In this document: in pieces, positions 53,496 through 61,527 of the stretch
Numbering within the stretch: the stretch's first letter is position 1
How the letters are laid out: the number at the start of each line of letters is the position of its first letter
The notes under the pieces: model-generated
Database searches by the model: none
Seen by the model: only the letters and a program-made list of their open reading frames with translations
Told to the model about the DNA's origin: nothing
Program-made: the position numbers and the translations under genes
NCBI RefSeq assembly: GCF_042850985.1
Contig: NZ_AP031415.1
Span: 310,001-374,000, forward strand
Length of the DNA: 64,000 bases
Reading direction: 5' to 3'
DNA from: Allocoprobacillus sp002160865
GTDB taxonomy: Bacteria; Bacillota_I; Bacilli_A; Erysipelotrichales; Coprobacillaceae

Positions 53496-53737
53496 AATAT
53501 AACCTCCAATAAAAACTGAATTATTATATTATGTTGAATTGATTTTGTACATTTTTATATGATCATTTTTGTACATATTAATAGTAGCATTTATAATATA
53601 ACTCATATTAATAAAGAGCTGTCCTATTTTTTTCAATCTTAAACTCATACATTCCCCTCCAAATATATCTTTTTATAATTCATATCATATATATTCTTTT
53701 TACAAGATTTTAATCATATTTGAATTATAAAACAAAA

Positions 53738-53779
53738 AAATAAATATAATATAGCGAAGTCGCTATATTATATTTATTT
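53738..53779. terminator. Long perfect hairpin in the 53.65-54.3 kb gap
   Basis: A perfect 20-bp inverted repeat with a 2-base centre (AAATAAATATAATATAGCGA, AG, then its complement). It can end the regulator transcript coming from the right. The rest of 53780-54307 shows no supported gene on either strand; a short plus-strand frame near 54030-54110 has no ribosome binding site. Confidence 0.65.
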
Positions 53780-54307
53780 AGTATGTGTCAGTCATAGCAT
53801 GAATTGAGTTGAAGATAAACCAACAACAGATAGTTATTACCAAGTGTAGTAAGCCACAAATCGTTGACGGTGATGTTGAGGATGAAGTTACTTTGACAAA
53901 CTGATGTAAAAGGTAAAGTAAACTAAGATAATAAATCAGAACGTTGTGAAAGAAACATGATTCATAAATTATTCTACGAGTTCTTGTGGACGAGGCATCC
54001 TAGTAAATTGATAATAGTCTCAATGAAGAAATTACAACAAAAAGTCATAATACTGAAGAACAGAAGTTATAAAATGAAAATTACTATAAGCGAAGATGAT
54101 ATAGCTTGAATATGGAGATAATCTAGAAATTTTTCTTCAGTCTTATATATATGTTATTTGAATTTGTTTATATATAAATTATTATATCTGATAAGAACAA
54201 ATTTATTCCTTTGTGTTTAGAATATTTTATTAATCATTATTATGGTAAAAATTGGAATGTATACTATTTATTAGAATTGAGATTCATTTGATTGTTTGAG
54301 AAATTGT

Positions 54308-55234
54308 TTATATAGTAAAGTCACTATTTTTGAAATAGATTTGGCAATCTGTCTGATATACTTTTTCAAATTCTTTTAAATTATTTTGGATTTTAAATAT
54401 GCTTTTACTATTATCTAAGTATTCTTTAGCTTTATCATATTTTTTTAACATACATAGGCAACAAGCAGAATTATAATATAGATAAGGTAAAATTATGAAT
54501 TTATTTTTGTTTCTGCAAAATTGTATTGCTTCTTCGCTATAGATTAAAGAGTTGATATAATCTTTATTATAGAGAAATATCGTACTTAAGTTGTATATAA
54601 TTTTTGGGTACATATAGTCAAAGGTTTCTTCATCAACAAAATTATTCTTATTTTCTTTTAAATATAGCAGTATTTCCTGCCATTTTGGATCATTTAAAGA
54701 AAAACAACATAAGGAATAGTCAATTAAAATCTCTACTTGTTCTTTGGTTAAATGAAATTGGTTATATTTTTGTATTGAATATCCTGATAGTTCAAATGCT
54801 TGTTCTAATAAGCGTTTTGCTGGTTCAAAGTTATGATTGTTTTGAGCTTCAATAATAGCAAGGATATGAGTGGCTAATTGTTTATATTTATCAAATTCTT
54901 TTAACTTTTTGTTGAAAATGATTGATTGGTATAATTTTGACAATTCATTGTAATTTCTTTTTTGTCTTATGATTTCAAATTGATCATAATAGGCATCCAA
55001 TTCTAACAAAGGTTTTTCTTTGCTTAATTGTATGATTTTATCAAAACTGATATCTAGTTTTATACAGCATAATACAAGTATATCTATTTTTATATTTTCT
55101 TTGCCATTACACATTCTATTGAAATGAGAATAGTCATAAATTCCTTCAATCAATTGAGATTGAGATATTCCTTTATGATAGGCTATGTCTAATATGATTT
55201 GTAAGGCTTTCTTCTTATCAAAAAATTCATTCAT
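54308..55234 (-). CDS. RRNPP-like HTH/TPR transcriptional regulator (copy A, intact)
   Basis: A 308-residue protein. The N-terminal HTH reads KGISQSQLIEGIYDYSHFNR, near residues 15-40, followed by TPR-like helices (YLYYNSACCLCMLKKYDKAK and others). This is the pattern of Rgg/PlcR (RRNPP) regulators, which bind short secreted peptides. I start at ATG 55234 behind GGGTGA; the frame reaches 55258 without a ribosome binding site. It is divergent from toxin A and a near-copy of the broken gene at 49026. No pheromone gene is obvious. Targets might be the adjacent protease and exporter genes; this is inference. Confidence 0.82.
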   Translation of the reverse strand: MNEFFDKKKALQIILDIAYHKGISQSQLIEGIYDYSHFNRMCNGKENIKIDILVLCCIKLDISFDKIIQLSKEKPLLELDAYYDQFEIIRQKRNYNELSKLYQSIIFNKKLKEFDKYKQLATHILAIIEAQNNHNFEPAKRLLEQAFELSGYSIQKYNQFHLTKEQVEILIDYSLCCFSLNDPKWQEILLYLKENKNNFVDEETFDYMYPKIIYNLSTIFLYNKDYINSLIYSEEAIQFCRNKNKFIILPYLYYNSACCLCMLKKYDKAKEYLDNSKSIFKIQNNLKEFEKVYQTDCQIYFKNSDFTI

Positions 55235-55377
55235 TAAATAGTCACCCTTTTCTTTCATTAAAAATACTAAAAAGAATTATAATATTTTTTGTTATAAATT
55301 GCATTAAAAATAATTGCATAAGGATGTTTTTAATTGTGAAATATCTTGTATTTGATATAATATGATTGTTATCGTTC

Positions 55378-55400
55378 CTCCTCTTGAAAGGAGGTGATAC
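55378..55400 (+). promoter_or_regulatory. 5' hairpin hiding the ribosome binding site, toxin copy A
   Basis: CCTCCT and AGGAGG pair around CTTGAA; AGGAGG is the Shine-Dalgarno sequence of toxin A. Promoter TTGTGA (55334-55339), 16 bases, TATAAT (55356-55361). Confidence 0.7.
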
Positions 55401-55401
55401 A

Positions 55402-55488
55402 ATGTTGTTTAACTTAGTTTTATCTGTCGTGGCAGGTATAATTGCATATTATATTTGTAAATGGATAGACAGAAATATAAAGCGATAA
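55402..55488 (+). CDS. Fst-like type I toxin peptide, copy A
   Basis: A 28-residue peptide, MLFNLVLSVVAGIIAYYICK followed by WIDRNIKR: a single membrane helix with a basic tail. Ribosome binding site GGAGG, spacing eight, hidden in the 5' hairpin. The layout is the same as in copy B, and the two share the VVAG and YYICKW core while differing at the start region, in step with their own antisense repeats. Located between the regulator and lysS. The toxin role is inferred from architecture. Confidence 0.72.
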   Translation: MLFNLVLSVVAGIIAYYICKWIDRNIKR

Positions 55489-55521
55489 CTATCCTAGTGT
55501 TAAGTTCACTATAAAAACTAG

Positions 55522-55580
55522 AAAAGGTAAGGAGTAGCGTTCCTTACCTTTTTGCATTGATACAATGCTGTTTAACTTAC
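55522..55580 (-). ncRNA. Putative antitoxin RNA of module A
   Basis: Minus-strand promoter TTGAAA (55615-55610), 17 bases, TATAAT (55592-55587). The RNA would begin near 55580 and end at AAAAGGTAAGGA / TCCTTACCTTTT (55522-55552). The 21 bases at 55559-55579 match 55396-55416 (toxin A start region) in 20 positions, so the RNA can pair with the toxin start and terminator. Confidence 0.78.
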
Positions 55581-55823
55581 GAGTCAATTATAACATTAGC
55601 TTGACTCTATTTCAAGTATATAACAAATGAATCATATTTATACATTTAAACTAGATGCATCCACTTACATATTTTCTATAAATTATCTAACTCTTTTATG
55701 GAATAAAAAAAGCATAACTTTATGATCAATAGTCATGAGTTGTTTCGTATTATCATATCATAAATTTATGCTTATATTTATATTGTTAATTCGTTGGAAA
55801 TTCAAATTATCTTGATTTTATCA

Positions 55824-57314
55824 CTATTTATTACGAGGTTTCATCTGTGGGAACAAGATAACTTCTTGGATAGATTCTTGACCAGTTAATAACATCACTA
55901 GTCTATCAATACCCATACCCATTCCTCCTGTTGGTGGTAATCCGTATTCCAATGCTTCTACATAATCTAAATCCATTTCGTTGGCTTCGTCATTTCCAAG
56001 TTCTTTTTCTTTTAACTGATTTGCAAATCTTTCATATTGATCATCAGGATCGTTTAATTCATTGAATGCATTAGCATATTCATTACCACAAATAAATAAT
56101 TCAAATCTTTGTGTAAAACGAGGGTCTTCTGGATTCTTTCTAGCAAGTGGAGAAATTTCTACAGGATGACCATAAACAAATGTTGGTTCAACAATTGTTT
56201 CTTCCACATATTTTTCAAAGAATTCATTAATGATATGACCATATTCATAGTGTGGCTGTAATTCAATACCATGTTCCTTAGCTAATTGTTTTGCATCTTC
56301 AAAAGTCATATCTCCTGCAAAATCAATACCTGTTTTTTCTTTAATAGCATCTGTCATAGAAATACGTTTAAATCCCGGTGCCAAAGAAAGTTGATGTCCT
56401 TTATATTCAATATCATATGTACCACAAACTTCTTTTGCTGCATTTGAAATAATTCCTTCTGTTAAATCCATCATGCCTTCCAAATCACTAAATGCTTTAT
56501 AAACTTCAATAGTAGTAAATTCTGGATTATGTGTTCTATCCATACCTTCATTTCTAAATAAACGACCAATTTCATAAACGGCATCCATTCCACCAACAAT
56601 TAATCTTTTTAAAGATAATTCCGTTGCAATTCTTAAATAATAATTGATATCTAAAGTATTGTGATGTGTAATGAATGGACGAGCAGAAGCACCACCTAAG
56701 ATAGGGTTTAATACAGGTGTTTCTACTTCGGTATAACCAAGATTATCAAGATAATGTTGAATAGAACGAATAATCTTTGGTCTTGTAAAAGCAATCTTTC
56801 TAGCTTCTTCATTCATAATTAAATCAACATATCTTCTTCTATATCTTTCTTCAATATCGCTTAAACCATGATATTTTTCTGGTAAAGGACGTAATGCTTT
56901 TGTTAAGTGAATATACTCAGAAGCCTTAACAGATAATTCTCCCGTATTTGTGACAAAAACAGTTCCAATAATACCTACAATATCCCCAATATCACTTTTA
57001 ATTAAAACTTCATAATTTTCTTCACCAATAACATCTTTTCTAACATAAATCTGAATTTGTCCTTCTTTATCTTGAATATGCATAAAGCATACTTTACCTT
57101 TACGACGTTTTGTCATAATTCTTCCAGCAACTTTGACTTCAATAGCTGCTTCTTCTAATTCTTCATGTGTTTTTCCAGCATATTTTCCTTTAATATCTTT
57201 TGAAAAAGCAGTAACATCAAATCTTTGTCCAAAAGGATCAATACCTCTTTCTCTTAAAAAATCAAGTTTTTCACGTCTAACTAATTCTTGTTCACTAAAT
57301 TGTCTTTCTTCCAT
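55824..57314 (-). CDS. lysS: Lysyl-tRNA synthetase, class II
   Basis: A 496-residue class II LysRS. The anticodon-binding OB fold lies in residues 55-150 (VAGRIMTKRRKGKVCFMHIQ), motif 2 is FRNEGMDRTHNPEFTTIEVY, motif 3 is GGMGMGIDRLVMLLTGQ. ATG 57314 sits behind GAAAGGAG. It charges tRNA-Lys. Expression is set by an upstream T-box. Its 3' end exists in two further copies to the left (50.5 and 44.0 kb), the mark of insertion events at this site; the gene itself is complete. Confidence 0.98.
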   Translation of the reverse strand: MEERQFSEQELVRREKLDFLRERGIDPFGQRFDVTAFSKDIKGKYAGKTHEELEEAAIEVKVAGRIMTKRRKGKVCFMHIQDKEGQIQIYVRKDVIGEENYEVLIKSDIGDIVGIIGTVFVTNTGELSVKASEYIHLTKALRPLPEKYHGLSDIEERYRRRYVDLIMNEEARKIAFTRPKIIRSIQHYLDNLGYTEVETPVLNPILGGASARPFITHHNTLDINYYLRIATELSLKRLIVGGMDAVYEIGRLFRNEGMDRTHNPEFTTIEVYKAFSDLEGMMDLTEGIISNAAKEVCGTYDIEYKGHQLSLAPGFKRISMTDAIKEKTGIDFAGDMTFEDAKQLAKEHGIELQPHYEYGHIINEFFEKYVEETIVEPTFVYGHPVEISPLARKNPEDPRFTQRFELFICGNEYANAFNELNDPDDQYERFANQLKEKELGNDEANEMDLDYVEALEYGLPPTGGMGMGIDRLVMLLTGQESIQEVILFPQMKPRNK

Positions 57315-57319
57315 ATTTA

Positions 57320-57588
57320 TCTCCTTTCTAATAAAAAAACTCCCATCCACAAGGGACGAGAGATTACCGTGTTACCACCCTATTTTATTTATGTATCACT
57401 ACATAAACCTTATCAACTCCTATCAGAGTCTAGCCTGTAACGTGGCACACGTTATTTTATCACTTACGATCCAAAATACAGCTCCTAGTCTTTTTTCATT
57501 GTTATTATTATCATCCATTTCCACCCACAGGACTCTCTAGTCATACATCATAACAATTACTCCTCTATTCATCGCCTTTTTTCTATAC
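57320..57588 (-). promoter_or_regulatory. T-box leader of lysS
   Basis: On the minus strand, GGGTGGTAACACGGT (57380-57366) is the T-box proper, followed by CTCTCGTCCC and GGGAG with a T-run, the terminator side. Stem I material (AGAGAGTCC and GACTAGG) lies near 57490-57535, with an AAAAAAG stretch that offers AAA/AAG lysine specifier codons. Uncharged tRNA-Lys would favour antitermination. Confidence 0.9.
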
Positions 57589-57594
57589 GCATGT

Positions 57595-57623
57595 ATTATA
57601 TAAATAAACATATTTAATGTCAA
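57595..57623 (-). promoter_or_regulatory. Promoter of the lysS T-box transcript
   Basis: TTGACA (57623-57618), a 17-bp spacer and TATAAT (57600-57595) on the minus strand: a full consensus promoter. Confidence 0.85.
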
Positions 57624-57695
57624 GAGATATTCATTTTTAAGAACAGTGTTTGTTGTGGATGAAAGAAAATGTTAGAATATAAAGGGGGTGAAAGC

Positions 57696-58208
57696 ATGTA
57701 TAATCAGACATATTATCAATCTCCATTAGGGAGGTTATTGCTAGTGAGTTATGAAGATTGTTTAGTAGGTTTGTGGATAGAAGGGCAAAAATATTATATG
57801 GGAAAAATAAAAGAAAGACCTGTATCAAAGGAAACAGTTATTTTAAGAGAAACAAAAAAGTGGCTAGATGAATATTTTGATGGTTGCAATCCTTCTATTA
57901 GTAGATTAAAAATAGCACCAGAAGGCACAGAGTTTCAAAAAAGAGTCTGGCGAATATTGTGTGATATACCTTATGGACAAACAACAACATATAAAGCTAT
58001 TGCTCAAACAATAGCCAAACAAATGAATAAATCGTCAATGTCTGCTCAAGCAGTAGGTAGTGCTGTTGGACATAATCCTATCTCTATTATTATTCCATGT
58101 CATAGAGTCGTTGGAACGAATGGGAGTTTGACAGGATATGCTGGGGGTCTTGAAAGAAAAAGAATGTTACTTGCATTAGAAAATATCAATTTGGATTCAA
58201 TGAAATAA
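57696..58208 (+). CDS. ogt: Methylated-DNA--protein-cysteine methyltransferase
   Basis: A 170-residue O6-alkylguanine-DNA alkyltransferase. The acceptor Cys is in IIIPCHRVVGTNGSLTGYAG, the helix-turn-helix region reads IPYGQTTTYKAIAQTIA, and AVGSAVGHNPI precedes the active site. It removes alkyl groups from guanine in one irreversible step. I start at ATG 57696 behind GGGGGTGA; an upstream in-frame start at 57669 overlaps that site. Confidence 0.95.
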   Translation: MYNQTYYQSPLGRLLLVSYEDCLVGLWIEGQKYYMGKIKERPVSKETVILRETKKWLDEYFDGCNPSISRLKIAPEGTEFQKRVWRILCDIPYGQTTTYKAIAQTIAKQMNKSSMSAQAVGSAVGHNPISIIIPCHRVVGTNGSLTGYAGGLERKRMLLALENINLDSMK

Positions 58209-58215
58209 AAATCTA

Positions 58216-58229
58216 TTTCCCGGGAAATA
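58216..58229. promoter_or_regulatory. Perfect 14-bp palindrome between ogt and the ABC transporter gene
   Basis: ATTTCCCGGGAAAT, a G+C core in very AT-rich DNA, 102 bp before the transporter gene. It has no T-run, so an operator is more likely than a terminator. Binding protein unknown. Confidence 0.4.
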
Positions 58230-58331
58230 TGTCGAAGATAATATAAAATGATAAATATATGAAAATGTTCATTTTTAATTCAAATTAAAGAGATTTAATA
58301 GTAGATATTCATAAATAAAGGGGATAGAAGA

Positions 58332-61300
58332 ATGTTACAGATAAAAAATATACACAAGCGGTATAAAACAGGTGACTTAATTCAAAAAGCACTGGATGGT
58401 GTGAGTTTGAATTTAAGAGATAATGAATTTGTTGCAATATTAGGACCAAGTGGAAGTGGAAAGACAACGCTTTTGAATATTATTGGTGGGTTAGATCGTT
58501 ATGATCAAGGTGATTTGATTATTAATGGAATATCTACAAAAAAATATAAAGATAGAGATTGGGATTCATATCGTAATCATACGATTGGGTTTGTATTTCA
58601 AAGCTATAATTTGATTCCCCATCAGACAGTTCTATCTAATGTTGAGTTAGCTTTAACAATATCTGGTATTTCTAAGGCGGAGCGACGTGAACGTGCCAAA
58701 AAAGCATTAGAGCAGGTAGGACTTGGTAATCAGGGACATAAAAAGCCAAATCAGATGTCTGGAGGACAAATGCAACGTGTCGCTATTGCAAGGGCATTAG
58801 TGAATGATCCAGATATTTTACTTGCTGATGAACCAACAGGAGCATTGGATAGTGATACAAGTGTTCAAGTTATGGAGCTTTTAAAAGAAGTCGCAAAAGA
58901 TCGTCTGGTTGTTATGGTAACACATAACCCAGAGTTGGCTCAAGATTATGCAACACGTATTGTAGAATTGAAAGATGGAACGATTCGTAGTGATTCTCAT
59001 CCATATCATGTAAGTGAAAATAAATTGGACAAACCAGAACATAAAAACATGGGTAAATCTTCAATGTCATTTTTAACAGCGTTATCTTTGAGTTTTAATA
59101 ACTTGCGTACTAAAAAGGCCAGAACGATTTTAACATCTTTTGCGGGATCGATTGGTATTATTGGTATTGCTTTGATATTATCGCTTTCTAATGGCGTGAA
59201 TCAATATATACAATCTATTGAAGAAGAAACGTTATCAGAATATCCTCTACAAATTCAAAGTACAGGTTTTGATATGACATCCATGATGGTGGATGTTCAA
59301 GATAATCAAAATGAAGAAAAACAAGAGGGCGATATTCAAGTATTACAGATGATTACGAATATGTTTTCTAAGATTGGTGCCAATGATTTGGCTTCTTTAA
59401 AACAATATTTAGATGAATCCAATACAAATATAAAACAATATACAAATGCTGTGGAATATACTTATAATGTATCACCACAAATTTATAATACAGATACAAA
59501 AGAAATACGACAAGTACATCCAGACCAATCTTTTCAATCTTTAGGTTTAGGGTCATCCAGCAGTGGAAACAGTATGATGTCAACAATGATGAGTACCGAT
59601 GTTTTCTTTGAGATGCCTAGCGATAAGAGTCTATATGAAGATCAATATGATGTCAAAGCTGGGCGCTGGCCACAAAATTATAATGAATGTGTCCTTGTTT
59701 TAACAAAGAGTGGTAAAATTAATGATTTGATGTCTTATACATTAGGACTAAGGGATTTTGATGAATTAGATAAAATGGTAGAACAGTTTGCAAAAGAAGA
59801 AGATGTTGATGAAATAGAAAATAATCAGTCTTATTCTTATGAAGATGTCTTAAATAAAGAATTTAAACTTGTTAATGCGAGTGATTATTATCAGTATGAT
59901 GAAAAATATGATCTTTATAAAGATAAAAGAGAAAATCATGATTATATGGAAAAATTAATTCAAAATGGAGAAACAATAAAGATTGTTGGTGTTGTTCAAC
60001 CTTCTGAAAGTGCCTCTGCAACGATGTTGAAAACGGGAATTGGGTATCCTTATACATTAACAACACATATCATCGAACAGGCACAATCAAGTGATATAGT
60101 CAAAAAACAATTAGAAAATAAAGAAATAGATGTTTTAACTGGAAAACGTTTTGATGAAAAAGAAAATAAAGATTTTGATATGAATTCTTTATTTACAATT
60201 AATACACAAAAATTAAAAAGTGCTTTTACAATTGATGAAAGTCAATTAACAAAAGGTATGGGAAATCTAGATTTAAGTCAAATAAAATTAGATACGTCTT
60301 CCTTGCCTACTATTGATATGAATAATATTTTATCACAGTTAGATGTACAATTTTCAAGAGAACAGATTGAAACATTAAGCCAAGCTATTACAACAGATTT
60401 TCAAAAATATATGACAGAAAATAATTTGCTTGATCCAACTCAGGTGCAAACTTATTTTATGAATTATATAGCAACAAACCGTGCTCAAACATTACTTCAA
60501 CAACAAATGATTCAGCTTTTACAAGAAAGTGGTTTAACAGATCAGTTTGCAACACTACTGCAAACGCAAATGCAATCTATAATTAGTCAATATACAACTC
60601 AAATGTCAAAATCTATTCAAGACCAGATCAATGCACAAATGACAAAACAGATGGGTACTTTAGCTCAAAATATGCAATCAGCTATCCAAATCAATCCTGA
60701 TGTTTTTGCTGAATCTATTCAAATGAACATGGATGAAGAAGAATTATCAGAATTAATGATGTCTTTAATGACAACAGAAACTTCAACATATGAAAATAAT
60801 TTAAAACTTTTGGGATATGCCAATTTTGATGAGCCAAGTGGAATTAATATTTATCCTAAAGATTTTGAAACAAAACAGAATGTGATTGATATTTTGGATA
60901 ATTATAATGCCAAGATGGAAAAAACAGATGAAGATAAAGTTATTTCATATACTGACTATGTTGGAACATTGATGTCATCTGTAACAGATATTATTAATGT
61001 TATTAGTTATGTCTTAATAGCATTCGTAGCTATTTCATTGGTTGTATCTTCTATTATGATAGGGGTTATTACTTATATTAGTGTTTTGGAACGTCAAAAA
61101 GAAATAGGTATTTTACGTGCTATTGGAGCTTCGAAACGTAATATTTCACAAGTCTTTAATGCAGAAACATTTATTGTTGGTTTATTAGCAGGTGTTTTAG
61201 GAATTGTAATTACTTTATTATTGTTGATACCGGGTAATATGATTATTCATTCTATTGCTGGTAATATTGATGTGAGTGCATCGTTACCAGTAGTTGGAGG

Positions 61301-61406
61301 AGTGATTCTCATTGTTTTAAGTGTTATTCTTACACTTATTGGTGGTATTATTCCTTCAAAGAAAGCAGCGAAAAGTGATCCAGTATCTGCTTTACGTAGT
61401 GAATAG
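58332..61406 (+). CDS. ABC transporter with fused ATPase and FtsX/MacB-type permease
   Basis: A 1024-residue protein. The N-terminal ATPase has Walker A GPSGSGKTTLLNIIGG, signature MSGGQMQRVAIARAL, Walker B ILLADEPTGALD and the switch His in VMVTHN. A first membrane segment (LTSFAGSIGIIGIALILSLS, about residue 270) is followed by a 600-residue Gln- and Thr-rich extracytoplasmic region and three C-terminal segments from about residue 890, ending SKKAAKSDPVSALRSE. This is the MacB/LolD-E type of mechanotransmission transporter in one chain, common in clostridia; it may export lipoproteins, peptides or drugs. Complete. Confidence 0.93.
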   Translation: MLQIKNIHKRYKTGDLIQKALDGVSLNLRDNEFVAILGPSGSGKTTLLNIIGGLDRYDQGDLIINGISTKKYKDRDWDSYRNHTIGFVFQSYNLIPHQTVLSNVELALTISGISKAERRERAKKALEQVGLGNQGHKKPNQMSGGQMQRVAIARALVNDPDILLADEPTGALDSDTSVQVMELLKEVAKDRLVVMVTHNPELAQDYATRIVELKDGTIRSDSHPYHVSENKLDKPEHKNMGKSSMSFLTALSLSFNNLRTKKARTILTSFAGSIGIIGIALILSLSNGVNQYIQSIEEETLSEYPLQIQSTGFDMTSMMVDVQDNQNEEKQEGDIQVLQMITNMFSKIGANDLASLKQYLDESNTNIKQYTNAVEYTYNVSPQIYNTDTKEIRQVHPDQSFQSLGLGSSSSGNSMMSTMMSTDVFFEMPSDKSLYEDQYDVKAGRWPQNYNECVLVLTKSGKINDLMSYTLGLRDFDELDKMVEQFAKEEDVDEIENNQSYSYEDVLNKEFKLVNASDYYQYDEKYDLYKDKRENHDYMEKLIQNGETIKIVGVVQPSESASATMLKTGIGYPYTLTTHIIEQAQSSDIVKKQLENKEIDVLTGKRFDEKENKDFDMNSLFTINTQKLKSAFTIDESQLTKGMGNLDLSQIKLDTSSLPTIDMNNILSQLDVQFSREQIETLSQAITTDFQKYMTENNLLDPTQVQTYFMNYIATNRAQTLLQQQMIQLLQESGLTDQFATLLQTQMQSIISQYTTQMSKSIQDQINAQMTKQMGTLAQNMQSAIQINPDVFAESIQMNMDEEELSELMMSLMTTETSTYENNLKLLGYANFDEPSGINIYPKDFETKQNVIDILDNYNAKMEKTDEDKVISYTDYVGTLMSSVTDIINVISYVLIAFVAISLVVSSIMIGVITYISVLERQKEIGILRAIGASKRNISQVFNAETFIVGLLAGVLGIVITLLLLIPGNMIIHSIAGNIDVSASLPVVGGVILIVLSVILTLIGGIIPSKKAAKSDPVSALRSE

Positions 61407-61434
61407 GGATAAGATAAATTCTTATCTCTTTTTA
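61405..61434 (+). terminator. Terminator after the ABC transporter gene
   Basis: AGGGATAAGA / TCTTATCTCT stem, followed by TTTTT; it overlaps the stop. Confidence 0.8.
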
Positions 61435-61527
61435 TGCAATCATCAATATTAAGCTTTCTTTCAATCTTAGAAAAAATAAAAGGATAAAATGATTTTCTTG
61501 TATAATGAACATCATAGGGGGAAGTTT

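Larger units (their letters stand above)
51358..53575 (-). mobile_element. IS21-family insertion sequence
   Basis: The ends are TGTACAAAAATGATCATTTA (51358 on) and, inverted at 53575, TGTACAAAAATGATCATATA; the first 17 bases are identical and a second TGTACA follows at each end, as in IS21 multiple terminal repeats. It contains istA and istB. I found no convincing short target duplication. It lies inside a CPBP gene. Confidence 0.92.
50745..53648 (-). pseudogene. CPBP-family intramembrane protease, split by IS21 and frameshifted
   Basis: The gene starts at ATG 53648 behind GGAGGGG and reads MSLRLKKIGQLFINMSYIIN up to the IS21 end at 53575. It resumes at 51357 (KIILTFIYIKQIFIIYTLLI onward), meets a one-base frameshift near 51185 (SYKR then GGLEEIGIRKYKKK) and continues to 50745. 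CPBP/Abi motifs are visible: LSEEILFRG (EExxxR), FAVLHLP and HGMNNW. Such proteases process peptides or act as bacteriocin immunity proteins. The reassembled product would be about 225 residues. Two lesions make it inactive here. Confidence 0.85.

Noticed and set aside
51340..53590. Target-site duplication of the IS21 element
   Set aside because: The bases just outside the two ends do not match, so no duplication is claimed.
53780..54307. Possible gene in the gap right of the CPBP start
   Set aside because: Only short frames without ribosome binding sites or family motifs are present on either strand.
43476..55980. CRISPR array
   Set aside because: The repeats here are few, long and unevenly spaced, and they contain promoters, terminators and peptide frames; there are no regular spacers or cas genes.
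57133..57540. Plus-strand 135-codon frame over the lysS 5' region
   Set aside because: It is the shadow of lysS and its T-box leader and has no ribosome binding site.
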